Source: Psettodes erumei | Taxonomy: Eukaryota > Chordata > Actinopteri > Pleuronectiformes > Psettodidae | Assembly: GCA_016785225.1 (NCBI GenBank) | Contig: JAFBJZ010000899.1 | Location: 419,501-483,500, forward strand | Reading direction: 5' to 3' | Length of the DNA stretch: 64,000 nucleotides | Shown: positions 38,216-50,800 of the stretch, in pieces | Position numbering within the stretch: position 1 is the stretch's first letter | How the letters are laid out: each line of letters starts with the position of its first letter | The notes under the pieces: generated by a model | The model's database searches: none | What the model was told of the DNA's origin: nothing | The model's input: the letters and a program-made list of their open reading frames with translations, nothing else | Made by a program: the position numbers and the translations under genes

Positions 38216-39740
38216 GATTGAAGCAGCTGAGCAGGGCATGAATAATGGAAGGTGATGCAGTCGAGCCACGGCTGTAGAAGTTACTGGTGTCAGTGCGGGC
38301 TCTTTTTGAGGATGACCTGGCATTTTAAATTCCATCAAAGCCGCCAAACATTTGCTTATGCGGAGTTTTTTTTTGTCATCATCTGTAAACTCAAACTTCC
38401 TACTTCAATCACAAAAAAGGGTTTTATTCCTCCAAATGGCAGCCTAATCTTTTTGACATTTAGACAGCACAGTTGAGTGGATCTGCACAGTTTATGAATC
38501 ATTTGAGATTTGCAGTAGCTCCTCAAAGTGTACAGTGGTGTGTCATTGTTTGTAAAGCAACCATAGTTGCAGAATATGAGTCATAACTTAGCTACTCCAT
38601 GTTTACCCAGCTTAGGCCAACACTAGACAGGGATGTCCCCAGGAATTAGGACACTCCTTGGGCCAACTTCTCTCCACCTTATGGCTTTAGTATCTTGACT
38701 TGGTCTTTATTTATCTGAGCACACCCTGCACTACACTGCTAACACACATTCACACCTGGGAGCAACTCTAACCTGAAACAGTTCAATCAGGACAGAGGAG
38801 ATTTTTATTGTTAATTTCTTGCATGGTATAGGGAAAGACCAAGGGATACAGTTAGACCCCACTGAGTAATAATGTTTCATGTTGATGGCTCAATTGTTGG
38901 AAGTTCAGCTTAGCAGTTATTATGGCTTTTTCAATCACGTGACATCAGCTTCATCAGGAGATGGAGTTTGCTACAGGCAGATTCACGTTCACGTTGGCTA
39001 AAATAGGGACTTGGCGCACGCCAGAAATCAACAAACCAATCATATCCACTGAAACATTTGGATCAACTGAGCTAATCTTCATGATTAAGCTTCATTTGGT
39101 TCATTCAGGCAATAGAGGTGAGAGTTCATCAAGAGGGGCTGCTGATGGAATGAAGAGTGTTTCTCTTTTCACCTTGTGCATTTTTTTTTCGCAGTTGCTC
39201 GACGGCTTTCACTGGCACCCCTCTGACCCTGCTTGACATTTGACCTCCACGCCTTCTGACTGTCACATTAGTTAGTTGATCACATGGTCGTTTAGTGATA
39301 ATTGCTTGGATCTGCTGCTGATTTGCTAAGGAGCAGCTCCTTGTGACCAGTTATCAAAAGAAGGAAGCAAATATGACGTTGGAATTTTCCCTCTTGCGTC
39401 TGTGTGTAATGTTGTCAACAATAACTATTATGGGTCCACTCAGAAGGTCAGATGTGACTCGTTTCTACATCGCTTATCGTAACCTACGCGGCCTCCCATG
39501 CGCTGTTTGTTGCCATATCAGAGCGTGGACTGTGTTGTATTGACATTCAACAGAGTTCATCGTGGACACTTGTCAACAGTGAAAGATTCTTGGGAGGGTG
39601 ACGACTAGACGACTAGAACTGAGTTGGGAACATGTGAGGGTGAGGCCCAGATCTTACTACTATGTAACCAAAAGGCGATGGGTTGGATGTGTGTCGGACG
39701 CATGTCCTGTCAAAGCGTCCTAAAGAAGACCTTGAGGATA

Positions 39741-39797
39741 ATATAGACCTGCTGCTTATTATGCTCAGGTCTATATTGAGCATAATAAGCAGCAGGT
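39741..39797. repeat. Perfect 21-bp inverted repeat with nested 10-bp inverted repeat
   Basis: 39747-39767 and 39777-39797 are exact reverse complements (21 of 21) around a 9-nt spacer. In addition ATATAGACCT (39741-39750) is mirrored by AGGTCTATAT (39767-39776). The stem does not continue outside these arms. Confidence 0.85.
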
Positions 39798-42700
39798 GGG
39801 GGTGGGGTGGGGGGGATTTCTGGTTCCCTCCCCTTCTGTCTCCTTTCTTACCCCTCTCTCTCTCTCTCTCTCTCCTTGTGTCGCTCTCTTCTGATATATT
39901 TTGTGCTTCAGCACATGAGTGCCGTTCCCTTGAGGGTGCAGGAGATAGCACAGGCATGCCACAACAGTACATTGTCTTCCACCATAACACCGTTTTAGAG
40001 GCTTGGCGTTGTCCCAGGGTTGTTCACACCTCCACTGCAGGGGCTAATGATAGCAGTGAAAGGAGGCTATAGGTTAATATTGAGGGACAGTTTGTGTTTG
40101 GTAACCTATTATGGACGTTCACAGTGTCTCTATAGATAGAGATGTCAAGTTAGCTGAAGTAGATAGGTCACAGCTGCTGCCTCGCAGGTGGTCAGTGGCT
40201 GCATGATCACTATGTCATGATTTAAGTGCGTTTGCAGTTCCTCTCAGCTGGGCATACCTTTTTAGCATCTTTCAGCTTACTGTTTTTGACTTTACAGGCT
40301 CCAACAGCAGATTTGAATGATCTGAAATATGGGCAGAGGAGGCTCAGGTGAAAAGACAAATGAGGTGCAAATAAACTGGTGTTTACTGTAACTGCAAAAT
40401 CAGTGTAACACAGAAAATCAAATGTCACCATATTCTGCCTATTTTAAGCGCTGACATTCAAGGGAACACACTGGTATAAGTGAAGGAAACTCATAAGCAT
40501 AACCCATGAGTGGTGATACTCAGATGATACTTGGTGACTGGCTCTCATTGTGTAACCCAGGCGTTCAGCATCACATGCAGACGAGGAGTCCGGGACAAGA
40601 AAGGCCATGTGCTTAAGGCAGGAGCACTGGTGCACATGCTTATGATGCACATGTATGCCAGGAGTTGCACATGTACACACACACTGATAAATAAATGCAT
40701 GAAGAAGTGGGCAAACTGTCACATAGTCCACGCTGAAGAGCTCCACTCCTCGATACGCCGAGCCACTCTGGACTTTCACACCTTCCAACATGAACTCTGC
40801 AACCCCGTGAGGAGGTACACACTGAGACATACAAAGATAGAAGGTGCATATGTGTGTGTGTGTGTGTGTGTGAGAAAGAGAGAGACGAAGAAGAAGGGAG
40901 AGGGAGGCGAGAAGTGTTACCATGTTCTGTCATATATGTTCACACCATGCATAACACAGGGACCCAGGAGGTTAGCGATGTCAAACTCATGCTACATCAC
41001 AGACACACTTACACACACACACACACAAACACACACATACAAACTTCAAAACAATAAATCCAATGCATTTTCGGGGTAGTATAGAACAGCCTCTTCATAA
41101 ACACAAAATGTTGAAGAGAACAGAAAATCATAAAATAAGCAAAAGAAATGGGTCTTTATACCATTAGATAGTTTTGCTCCATCATATGGACATTTCTCTG
41201 ATGTATTCAGCCGGTAATTTCATTGAGCATTAATTGAAGGAGGAGGTGAGAAACGAAGGTGCAGTGGAACAGAACGGAGCATATGAATAATATTTCAAGA
41301 GTTAATTTTGCTTAAGGGGCATTATCTGACTGGACTCTTCAGTTGCCATTCAACCAAGTCAAATTAATTTTCCATGTAAATTTGCTTCATTTCCACAAGA
41401 AAAAAAATCTGTTAGTTGTCAATTCCACTTAGGCCTCTAGTTCTCTAGGAAGATATGAGATGGATTTGCCCCAGATTGAGGTTTTGTGGGTGACTGTTTT
41501 GCCATTTCATTCTGATTAAAAAGCAGAGATGCAGCCAGGAAAAGCAGCAGTAACTGATAAGTAAAATGAAATCAACATTTCACCTGCTCAGTAAGATTAG
41601 GACTTTCTAACAGTGTTGGCTAAGACTAAGTGGCTAAGTGTTGCCTAAAACATGTCTCAGCTCCTTCACATAATGCTATATTAATGTAAGAGGTTATGTC
41701 ATGTCTCTGAAAAGTGAAACATGACACTTTGCCACTGGCATGACAACACCACTGGTACACAGTTTCATTTGTACGCGTGAAAACATGGCAGCACACATGC
41801 AAGCACCTCCAGGCTTGTTTGATAGGTGTGAAACGCAAACGCTCTTATTATTACATGTAACATACGGTGAAGCTAGATACATTTTATATGAATTATTAAA
41901 TCTTTTTCATAGTAACTTTCTGGGAAATGGACAACACAACCATCTGTTAAAGAAAAGGTAAGCATGCAAGAAACTGAAAGCGAATTCTCAGTTTCATTCA
42001 GCTCACCTGGGAATGTGCTAAACTGTGTAGGAGATGACATCATTTAAAAATATTTTCTGCAGAGGTTGTCAGTATAGCTTTAGCTCCTGATGTCCACCGA
42101 TGAACCAGACAGGCCTGAAGGCAGGGGACTTCCAGGGTCCTGCTGGGGTTCCTCCCTTCCCCTGCTCATCGAGTGGAGAGGGGAGGGGAGGCTAGGCCTT
42201 TATGGAGCCCAATGGATGAAGAAACCAAAACCTCTACAGGCCCCATTGTGCCAAAGCATCAAAAGGAGCGGTGGCATGGCAGGGGCTTTGATCATGAGGC
42301 AGACACAGGAGGGGAGAAGGGCTGGTTTTGTTGGGGGGGAGACACCCCTGCTCATGAGCTCATAAAAAGACACCAACACACAGGTGCAAGGCCATGCAGT
42401 GTAACCGCGTGGACGTGGACATACTGTGCGTGCACAACCACACTCATGCGTTGTCACACGGAGAACATGCGGCACCATTTGCTTTGATGCACATCTGTGT
42501 TTGTACCTGAGGCGAAGTCACACGATCATTCAGTGTAATGTTTCGCCATGAACGCCGCTGAAGCCTGGATTTACCTTGGCTGGACTTTGATATAGTTTGC
42601 CATTGTATTTGCCAAACTGAGCGCCAAACCCACCGTGTAAACTAAGGTAACTAAGAATTTTCTTTCACCTGATATTAAACCAGGTATTGGACTATTGAAA

Positions 42701-42808
42701 AATTGATCTGATGCTGGCACTGGTTCATGAATTGCAAAGGAATAGATGCTTGCTGTGAGGATTCTGTTTTGGGCTATGTCGTTTGCTCCTTTTCTGTTCT
42801 TTTTCTCC
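39798..42808. other. Non-coding with CT and GT runs
   Basis: CT run near 39855-39873, GT run at 40851-40872, CA run near 41007-41035, and G-rich GGAGAGGGGAGGGGAGG at about 42174-42190. Open frames across 40444-41079 are driven by the CA/GT runs. Confidence 0.5.
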
Positions 42809-43075
42809 TGTAGGGGGTGTGGCAGGGGGTGTGGCTGGCCTCCTTCAGAGGCAGCAGATGAGGCACACCTGTGTCCACTCAGCATATTAACCTGACTATA
42901 AAAGCCTGGTCTTCACTCCACCACATTCCCAGATGGTTCTGTGTGCCAACCATTCAGCTCCCTGCCTCCACTGCCTGCTCCTTGTTTGTTTGCTTTTGTA
43001 CAATAAGCTCTTTTGGTTTCTTACCAACCTGTATGCCGCTCTGCTTTGGGATCCGAACTAAACCAAAACCTTACA
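42809..43075 (+). mobile_element. Probable solo LTR of a Gypsy-type retrotransposon
   Basis: Begins TGTAGGGGGTGTGG and ends CCTTACA (TG...CA ends). In between are a TATAAAAG promoter-like box (about 42897-42904), an AATAAG signal-like word and GCTCTGCTTTGGGATCCGAAC, text I recall from fish Gypsy LTR ends. No clear 5-bp target duplication is seen, and no internal genes flank it, so this is a solo, aged LTR at best. Confidence 0.45.
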
Positions 43076-44824
43076 CAAATGATATAAGCATATTTTTTAC
43101 ATGCAGTATAAATATACCTGAAGCAGTCAGAAGGATAGTCTTTGCAGTGTAAGCTCTATTTTAAGGCTGTGGCAGTTTCCAATCCATCAGCACCTACTTC
43201 GCACCAGTATGGCTGATGTTTCAACAGGCCAGCACAACCCTAATGCAGCTCATGTCAAATCACTTCGTTCAGCAATGAGTTCGATTACCTTCTCTGTCCT
43301 GACACCGAGTTATGGCATTTTCATCAATCAAGTCGCAGCACAAGACCAGCCTCTCCTGCCTTATTTCACGCTGCTGTGCTGTTCTGTGCCCAGATGTACA
43401 CTGTTTATGTTGCCGTGTACCAAGTTACTAGACCGGAGTCTTTGACCCTCACAGCAGTATTCACTTTCAGCAGATTTTTCAGGGTGTGTACTATTACTTA
43501 GAGGATACCACGAAGAACTTTCAAACTGCTGATGTATTTTTAATACACTTATAGTAGATCATAGTTAGATCATTGTTATTAGATGGTGACTGTAGGCTGC
43601 ACATTATAAGGACTTCCCGAAATGGACCAGGTTACACTGGATCAAAGAAAGTTTGGTTAATGATTTTACCCATGGAAGAAAGGACAAAATACCTTAAGAC
43701 AAATGGGACATTTCGTACTGTGAGTGTGCGACCTTGTTCAGCTCAGTGTGCGGGTTGAGTCCTTTTCAGCAGTGTCAGAATGACCTGCTGTCACGTTACC
43801 TGCCCAGGTCACATGTGGCAGAGTTCCCAGTGGAAAAAGATCAGAGGGAGAGGTGGACATCCTTCGTCGAGCCAGCGGTCACATTGGAACACTAACCTCA
43901 GGGTGGTCAAACAGCGGAAAGTCACAGCCTATCTTAATCAGGGGTTAATTTTGTGTTCAGATAAGAGATTAAAGGCATTAGACCTACAGCACAAATAACA
44001 TGTGTTTGTCAAAACACACTGCACCACTACCACTGTGTTATTAAGACTAGATTTGATCAGACAAACCCATTGCCTACAACCCTAACTGCACTGTTAAGGG
44101 ACTGTATGAAAGTTGTTAGATGGGGTTGTTGGAGGGGCTGAAGTTTACATTTCACCATGCCAAGAAGCAAATAAGCAAATCCAATCCTCTTTCATCTTAG
44201 CTTAGAAAAAAAGCTTAGAAAAAACCTCCAACATCTGAAAAATAATAAAGCATAAAGTATTTGTTTAACATTAATATTTACACTGAGATACAAAGTCACG
44301 AGATATGCAATTTGAAAAAAATTAAGGAAAACCCAATAAAATATGTCCTGATTTCCAGATATCCTTGCAACTGTTTGTTTGAAATTAACAACAATTAACA
44401 GATAATTTTAAAATTAATTTAATGTTACAAGTACTATAGTTGTGTTTGTTTCTCAATTACAGCTTCAATTTGAATACAAAGAAAAAATAACCACCTTTTA
44501 ATACATCAAAGGTAGTGGGTGGACTGTTTGGCAGGTATGTGTTAAAAATGGAAAACTGGATGAGAGAAATGTGAGTTGGGGACTATTTACACACCAACAC
44601 AGGGTTGATGAAGGACAAACACAGCTCGTGAAAGTCAAGGTGTTCTCCCTGTTATGGAAAGTTTGCGATAACCTTAATCGTAGTTTCCTAATCAGCTGAG
44701 AGGGACAGAGGCCTCCTGGAAATAGTTGGCCCCAGTTGGTGCATGGTCACACCCCCTTACTGGTTTTGGTGTGTTTGTGTGAGCTGGGTCTGTGTGCGAA
44801 TATGTCCATGTTTGCATGCAAATG

Positions 44825-44868
<44 letters not shown>

Positions 44869-46239
44869 CTGGGGTCTTGAACAAACAAAGGCAGGGGTCC
44901 TGTTGACGAACAAATTAAAAAGCAGGAAGAATGGGGGGAGGACAAACAGGCCCAGCATGCCTAACCCATCACTCAAATTAGAGATGGCAAGTGGAGTAAA
45001 AACAATCAGGATGTTATGAAGCTCTTTCGTGTTGTTAGGTGCAGTTAGCAAGAGTTCCAGGAAGATCCTACACAAATTATTAGCTGTGCATGCATGCGTG
45101 GAAATAACTGATAAATGATTTTGACTGTTATTTATTCACTCCCATTCCTTGAAGCCTCAGCTTCAGAGAAATCATCTTTAACATGGAAAAACACTTCCCT
45201 TTAGTCCAGTTACTGCCAGACAATGTGGAGAGTGTTTCTAGCACTTGAATTTGTTCTTTACTCTGTGTTCTGTTTGCTTGACCCTTGAGTTCTTTCCAGA
45301 TACACTTCAGAAAAGAATGTACTTTTTGAAGTGAAAAAACTCCACATGTATCAATGAAAAGCTTTTGTTAAAAATAGACCCATGCCCATTTGCTATAAAT
45401 TGGATCTCTGGTTATTTTAACAGCATAGCTGCCAGAAGCCATCTGATTTGTACTTGACACTATATGGATCTAACATAAGGTCTTTGTGAAATAACATTAC
45501 CCATAAACTTCAGGGATGGGTTAGGGGTTATGGATTGGGGTTAGGGTTAGTTAGTTATGTTAGTGGTAAAATTCATTAACAAGTAGGTATCAAGTTGTGC
45601 TATTTTCTTGTCTAGTAATATCATCGGCAAATTGAAGTGGAATTTTTGAACAGACCATTTTGGTTACTTCTAGAGGAGCTACTGCAAAAAGCTAACACCG
45701 TAGTGTTGCTGTAGTAAGAATAAAATCTTTAACATAACATTATTTCAATTTTTGCATGAAGCGTGAAACCATTTTTGGACAAGGGTCTTTTTAGTTCCTG
45801 TTCAGCAAGAAGTTAGCACGTCAGGGACAGTATGCACAGAACACCAGCGTTCTTTCCATCAAGTCCTTGATCCTAAATTACCTTATCCTCCATTTGTACC
45901 TACCTTCCAATACTACCAATAAGACTGTGTCCAGAATCAGCAGTACAGTGCTAATTCAGCAGTAATGGTTTTCTTTTATCCAACATCCATTCAAACACTG
46001 AATTTGCTCTGGGCTGCTGTGACATGCAAAAAATGCACCATCTGAGTCTAATTGACCATATTTCTAATACAGTACAATGCATTACATTACTCATTTCATG
46101 TACACAGGGAGCTGTAGGAGAAGAAGAAAGAGCACGGCAATAAAAAAGACAAGTGGGAGGCGGACTTCTACTCACAGGTGTTTCTTTCCTTTGAAGAGGG
46201 GATTCCTCCATTGCCTTTAAGGAAGAAAATAATTAACAC
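43076..46239. other. Non-coding, A/T-rich, one GT microsatellite
   Basis: GT run at 44828-44867. A tract of TTAGGG-like words is at 45517-45560. 44160-44520 is A/T-rich low complexity. No gene seen. Confidence 0.5.
44828..44867. repeat. (GT)n microsatellite
   Basis: About 20 perfect GT units. Confidence 0.97.
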
Positions 46240-46460
46240 CTTTGCAGTTGCCATGCCAACACGCGGTCTCTCACTCTGCTCTCAGCTGTGAGCATTCCTG
46301 GCTGTAATTACCCACAGTTCAAGGGCCCTCCATAATTACCCACAATCCATCTGCACTTCCATCTGAGAAAGAGGCTGAGGTATGAGGAACAGAGAGGCAC
46401 TGGCAGTTATTTGCATTTTCCATCTTGTTAGACAGCATATAACTTTGAAAGGTCACGTGT
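46240..46460. promoter_or_regulatory. Candidate enhancer with duplicated TAATTACCCACA and an octamer
   Basis: TAATTACCCACA occurs exactly twice, at 46305-46316 and 46333-46344, 28 bp apart. The POU octamer ATTTGCAT is at 46409-46416. The block is repeat-free and balanced in composition. Homeodomain and POU words close together are typical of developmental enhancers; activity is inferred. Confidence 0.35.
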
Positions 46461-46527
46461 ATTCAGCAAAGAGCATGGCAGAGACGCTGCAAGACTTCAC
46501 ATGACATTTGCTTTAACAGTTCCTACT

Positions 46528-46549
46528 TTGTTGTTGTTGTTGTTGTTGT
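46528..46549. repeat. (GTT)n microsatellite
   Basis: Seven GTT units. Confidence 0.93.
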
Positions 46550-47049
46550 AGGCAATGGGCTGGGTCTTTCTATCCCTCCCAATATTTGCGTTCTCCCTTT
46601 CCATTCCAACTGCATTTAAATTTTGGTCCCTTTTTATACAGGAGACATTACCAAAATCGGCAAGTATTGGGGATGAGTTTCTTCTTGTCAGAAACCTCTG
46701 GTGAGCCAGCATCATGGCATGCTGTGTTTTGGATTATTCAAACCTGAATCAGCCATATTTAACATGTTTATTTATAAATGAACATAAAGGCACTGCTTTC
46801 TCCCAGGGATCTATAGTGGTTGATATTTAGTATGAACCTGGATTCAGCAAAAGGCTAAAAAAAGAAATCCCAGTAATGAATTCCCTACCTCTCAAGACAT
46901 GTACAAAGATTTACAAATTATCTACCTCACATGTATTCAAAGAGATATAGTTGGCAAATAGACCTTTGGTAATTGTTCTGTGACCATTAGACAATGCTGC
47001 CATATTTTCCTTACCCATCATCCACACTGATAAATATTTGCTCCCCAGT

Positions 47050-47390
47050 AGAATCAACATCAGCTCCACATGATGATGAAATTATACATGCTAATAGTGA
47101 CGTGTGAGGAGAAAGTTCATTATATTCACAGGAAATAATTGGGCATGTTATGTGTAATTATTCAATAAGCACTCCATGTTATCGCAGGGTTTGGTTGGGG
47201 TAGTTGTGATTACAATGCAAAAGCTAACCAATTACGGCAGAGGACTGGAGGCTTGTATTTCAAACTGCTGAGCGTGCAAAGCCTATTGACATGCAATTAG
47301 TCGGGGCATCGTTAGTAGGCATTTCATCGCTGACGCTGACGCTTCTCGATTAATTCTCATTAGCTCCTTATTTGTGTGTGTGTGTTAGCT
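47050..47390. promoter_or_regulatory. Candidate conserved non-coding element rich in TAAT cores
   Basis: About 340 bp of repeat-free sequence with TAATTA at 47155, GATTACAATGCAA (47208-47220, SOX-like ACAATG), CCAATTA near 47228, CAATTAG at 47294 and GATTAATTCTCATTAG at 47348-47363. It has the texture of deeply conserved vertebrate enhancers, but no alignment was possible. Confidence 0.35.
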
Positions 47391-47557
47391 TTGGCAAGGA
47401 CTGGACAGAACGGAGTGTGACTTTTCAATGCAGAGGGTCATTATGTTAATCAGTATCATTACTGAAACCCAAAACACACAAATGGAGTATTTTTATAGAC
47501 AAGGACCCCCTTCTGTTCCTTTATACTTCTGAGGTTTCTCATATGCTTTTGGTTCTG

Positions 47558-47870
47558 TTAAAGGGGCACTCCACCAATTTTTCCCAGGAAATTCATACTC
47601 ATGATAAGAGGGCATAACTGTTGTGAAAACTGTTGAATAATGTCTTCTGCAGCTCTAAAGGGAGTTTTTCTAATTTAAGGAAAAAAGTTACATTGATGCC
47701 ATGATGATGTCATCAGAGAGACGATTATGGCATTTAAAAGTAAAGGGTGAACAGATACTATTTTTTGAGCTCTTTTAAGGCTTCAGTTTTAGCCATTGTC
47801 TTTTTATTCTATTTGTTGAGTCCCTCAAAATGAAGGGGGTGAAACACTAAATGGTGGATTAGCCCTTTAA
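47558..47870. mobile_element. MITE with TTAA ends (313 bp)
   Basis: The left end TTAAAGGGGCACTCCACC is matched by the inverted right end (on the minus strand TTAAAGGGCTAATCCACC), a terminal inverted repeat of about 20 bp with a few changes, and TTAA stands at both tips. I recall the left end as a common fish repeat start. The interior has no coding capacity. TTAA suggests piggyBac mobilisation; a Harbinger-like TWA target is an alternative. Confidence 0.65.
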
Positions 47871-50800
47871 ATCAGTGAAAGATGTCTTTTTTTCATAAAG
47901 AACTCTAAGTAGGAAAAAAACATTGTTCTTCTCCCTTAACTCCTCATTTCTTTTGGTTTCCTGCATCATGTAACCATTTATTGCTGAGACAACCACACCT
48001 GTACACGCACGCCATCTATCAGGGAATAGGCCTGACTGAGGCTAAACATCGTCCATTGCCTTAGAAGGTAATGAGCTGCCAATCACAATCCCACCTTACA
48101 CCTTTTAATTACCCTCATCATGTAAACCTGAACAGAGCCAATTTGAGTTCGAAGACCTGATAATGCGGACCCCAATCTCCTTTCTCCAGTCACTGCCTGC
48201 CTTGTTTCAGTGTGGGCACTCAGGTGTGAAGGATTTGAGCGTCGGGGGCGGGGCCAGGGGGGATCTCTTTATTGTGCTCGTGTCATAGGTTTCATGACGA
48301 GGGGGTCTGCAGCTGCTTTGCTTTTGTCACTGTGTCATAACATCAGGACCTATGGGTTAGGCCCTCCTGTGGGTTAAATTTCTGCACAATGTGTCTCTGC
48401 AGCGACATGTGGCTATTAGCCGCACTTGTGAATAAATAATGATGTGACCACAGAAAAGACAGATGACAAAACAAAAACTGCGAAGCTGCATATGGCTTGT
48501 ATGCATGGATGAGCAACGTAGTTACATGTGGGTTTGTGTGTGTATAAGGCACCATGCACATGTGCCACGGCACAGAGACACGTTTTCTTCTGAACCACTA
48601 TGTGTGATTGTAAAATGCGCGCTCGTGTGCGTGGGCACACAGACTGCTGACCAGGCAGCCTGTGCCACAGCTTGGGCCCTCACAGACATGCAGTCAGCAC
48701 AACGCCTGTCACTGCAGCGAGCCAATCACATCACTCCAAGCATGGGCTAAAGGCTAGACAGGAGCCAATTGTCGTGACAGGATCCCTCTGAGCATAACTT
48801 TTGGCTGAACGGTTGTTGAAATCACCTGCCGATAGCTCTGACTCATACTGGAGGCTGTTGATATCTTGATTTAGTTATTTTTGTTAACAAGCAATTGTGT
48901 TTGTATTCCAAATACCACTGCATACACAATTATTACAGTGCATCTTGCACAGCCTATAATACAACTTTATCACAAAATCTCTTCATAGAAAAATCTGTTC
49001 ATAGTTCCAAATGCAGTATTTACAAAGTTTTATTTTGCAGAACAAAATGTTCATTGTTCACCTTCTGTGGCTGATCATCATAAAATGTTCTCCTGCATTT
49101 TGGTTCTGCAGTGCCCTTGAATATTTCTATCAGTGTCAGACATCGGTCAAGCTCTTCTTTGGTCCATATCAAAACATTCCAAACTGAATATAAAAAACAA
49201 AACCTACTGAAGACAATGTCCTCATATTGAACTGCAGCCTTTTACAAAACCCCCACCCTCTAATTCAAAGCTAGTCATAGAAAAATGTTCATCTGTTTCT
49301 TTTTATCCTCATCCCTTCCTTTGAGATTGATACATGCAGTATTTTTTTAGGAAAATGGGAAATTGTTAAATTGATAATGCCCTTTCCCTGGATTTACCTC
49401 ATTAGAGTGAAAATGTAACTAACTCTTGTATTTTAAACATGCAGGGTACAATCAGGGCTCCCTGGACCATCTCCTGCCCTGCTGCCCTCTCCCTCCAGGG
49501 GTCATGGGCCTGGGGGATTTGAGGCTTTGGTCTCAGTATCCTCTTAAGACAGGGATGGGCAGTTAAATGGATCAAGTCACTGGAGGGAAGTGGAGCACTT
49601 AGCTGAAACTTTCATGTCTACAGTATGAGGATGGTATATGCGCCAGCCAGGATTAACTACCTACGCAGCTGCTTGGGGGGGAGGGTTTCTAAAATGGTTT
49701 GAGCAATAGACTTGGAAAGTGATTACTGACTAGCAAATAACAATCTCTTAATAAGGATAAGAGGTGAAAACTCCATTTGGAATGTAAACCATTTATTGCT
49801 GTTAAGTAAAACTCCCAATGTTGCCTTTGATAACTGGAATTGTATCCATATGGTTGCCTAAGGAGACCCCCATTAGAGGGAAAGCAGTGAAAATGTAACA
49901 CCTGTTTTGAATTTTGACATCAAAACTGTGCTAATCTTTCCTACTGCAAAATGTTTTACTGCGTTAGTTGTGAGTTGGGCACCATGCCAGTGTTTTTACA
50001 TGGTATACTCAAAGGCCAACCCAAACCCAAAACCTGAACTAACGCAATAAAAGCTTGTTCCTATCCAAATGATCAAATGGGATTTGTTTTTATGAAATCT
50101 CCTACACTAGCCCTGCGGCCTGTTCTGTCCCGTCCTGCAGTATTTATGTAAACACACACAAACACACACAATACGTACTGACCATATGCACACACAGAAG
50201 ATGGAGAGCTGAGATACGGATGGGCTAGGCCAATATGGATGTTTTTATGATGAAAACTGGCCAATACAGCAGAGTGCAGTGGAGTGTGTGTGTGTGTGTG
50301 TGTGCTCAGCTTTAGGACTTATTTCCCCATCAAAGCTTCACAAAGGGCATCAGTGAGCTGGTATGCTGCCTGAGTCACATCACAAAGAATAACTACTGAA
50401 CACCAGTTACACTTTAGATTATATATCAAGTTTCTTCTTTACCTAAATTAAATTACGCACAAAAATCACTAGAAGTCATTAGTGTCCAAAAGGCTAGAAT
50501 ATGATAAGAAATGCTAACATAATCTGTAGCAAAAATATCACGCAGGCCAATGCAATACAAATACTACTATGTTTGTCCTCACTATGTCCTCTCTTGACTT
50601 TTTGGCTGGCTGGTTGTACACACACACACACACACGCATGCCCACACATGTAGGATGGTGTAACCCTGAGCTCTCTGGCTCTGTGTTAACACTAGGGCAA
50701 ATATTCATCTGAACATTAATGGAAGCAGCATACAATTTTATTTATTATCAGGGGAAAATATACTTTTTATGCAAGAAGTGTCAAAGTGAAGGTGTGAGGG

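Larger units (their letters stand above)
33391..39740. other. Non-coding, mostly unique; AT palindrome and CpG patch
   Basis: GA-rich at 33590-33810 and 34855-34945, a 14-bp palindrome ATTACCATGGTAAT at 35877-35890, the GT/AT/AC palindrome at 36495-36560, a GT run near 37295-37330, and a CpG-dense patch at 38098-38215. No exon recognised. Confidence 0.5.

Noticed and set aside
39741..39797. MicroRNA hairpin
   Set aside because: The stem is too short overall, perfectly paired without bulges, and does not extend beyond the arms.
40444..41079. 159- and 182-codon open frames on opposite strands
   Set aside because: They overlap one another, cross CA/GT runs, and neither shows recognisable domains or splice context.
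49490..49900. Possible retroelement coding remnant
   Set aside because: The frame is broken by several stops and I could not match it to a reverse transcriptase or transposase motif.
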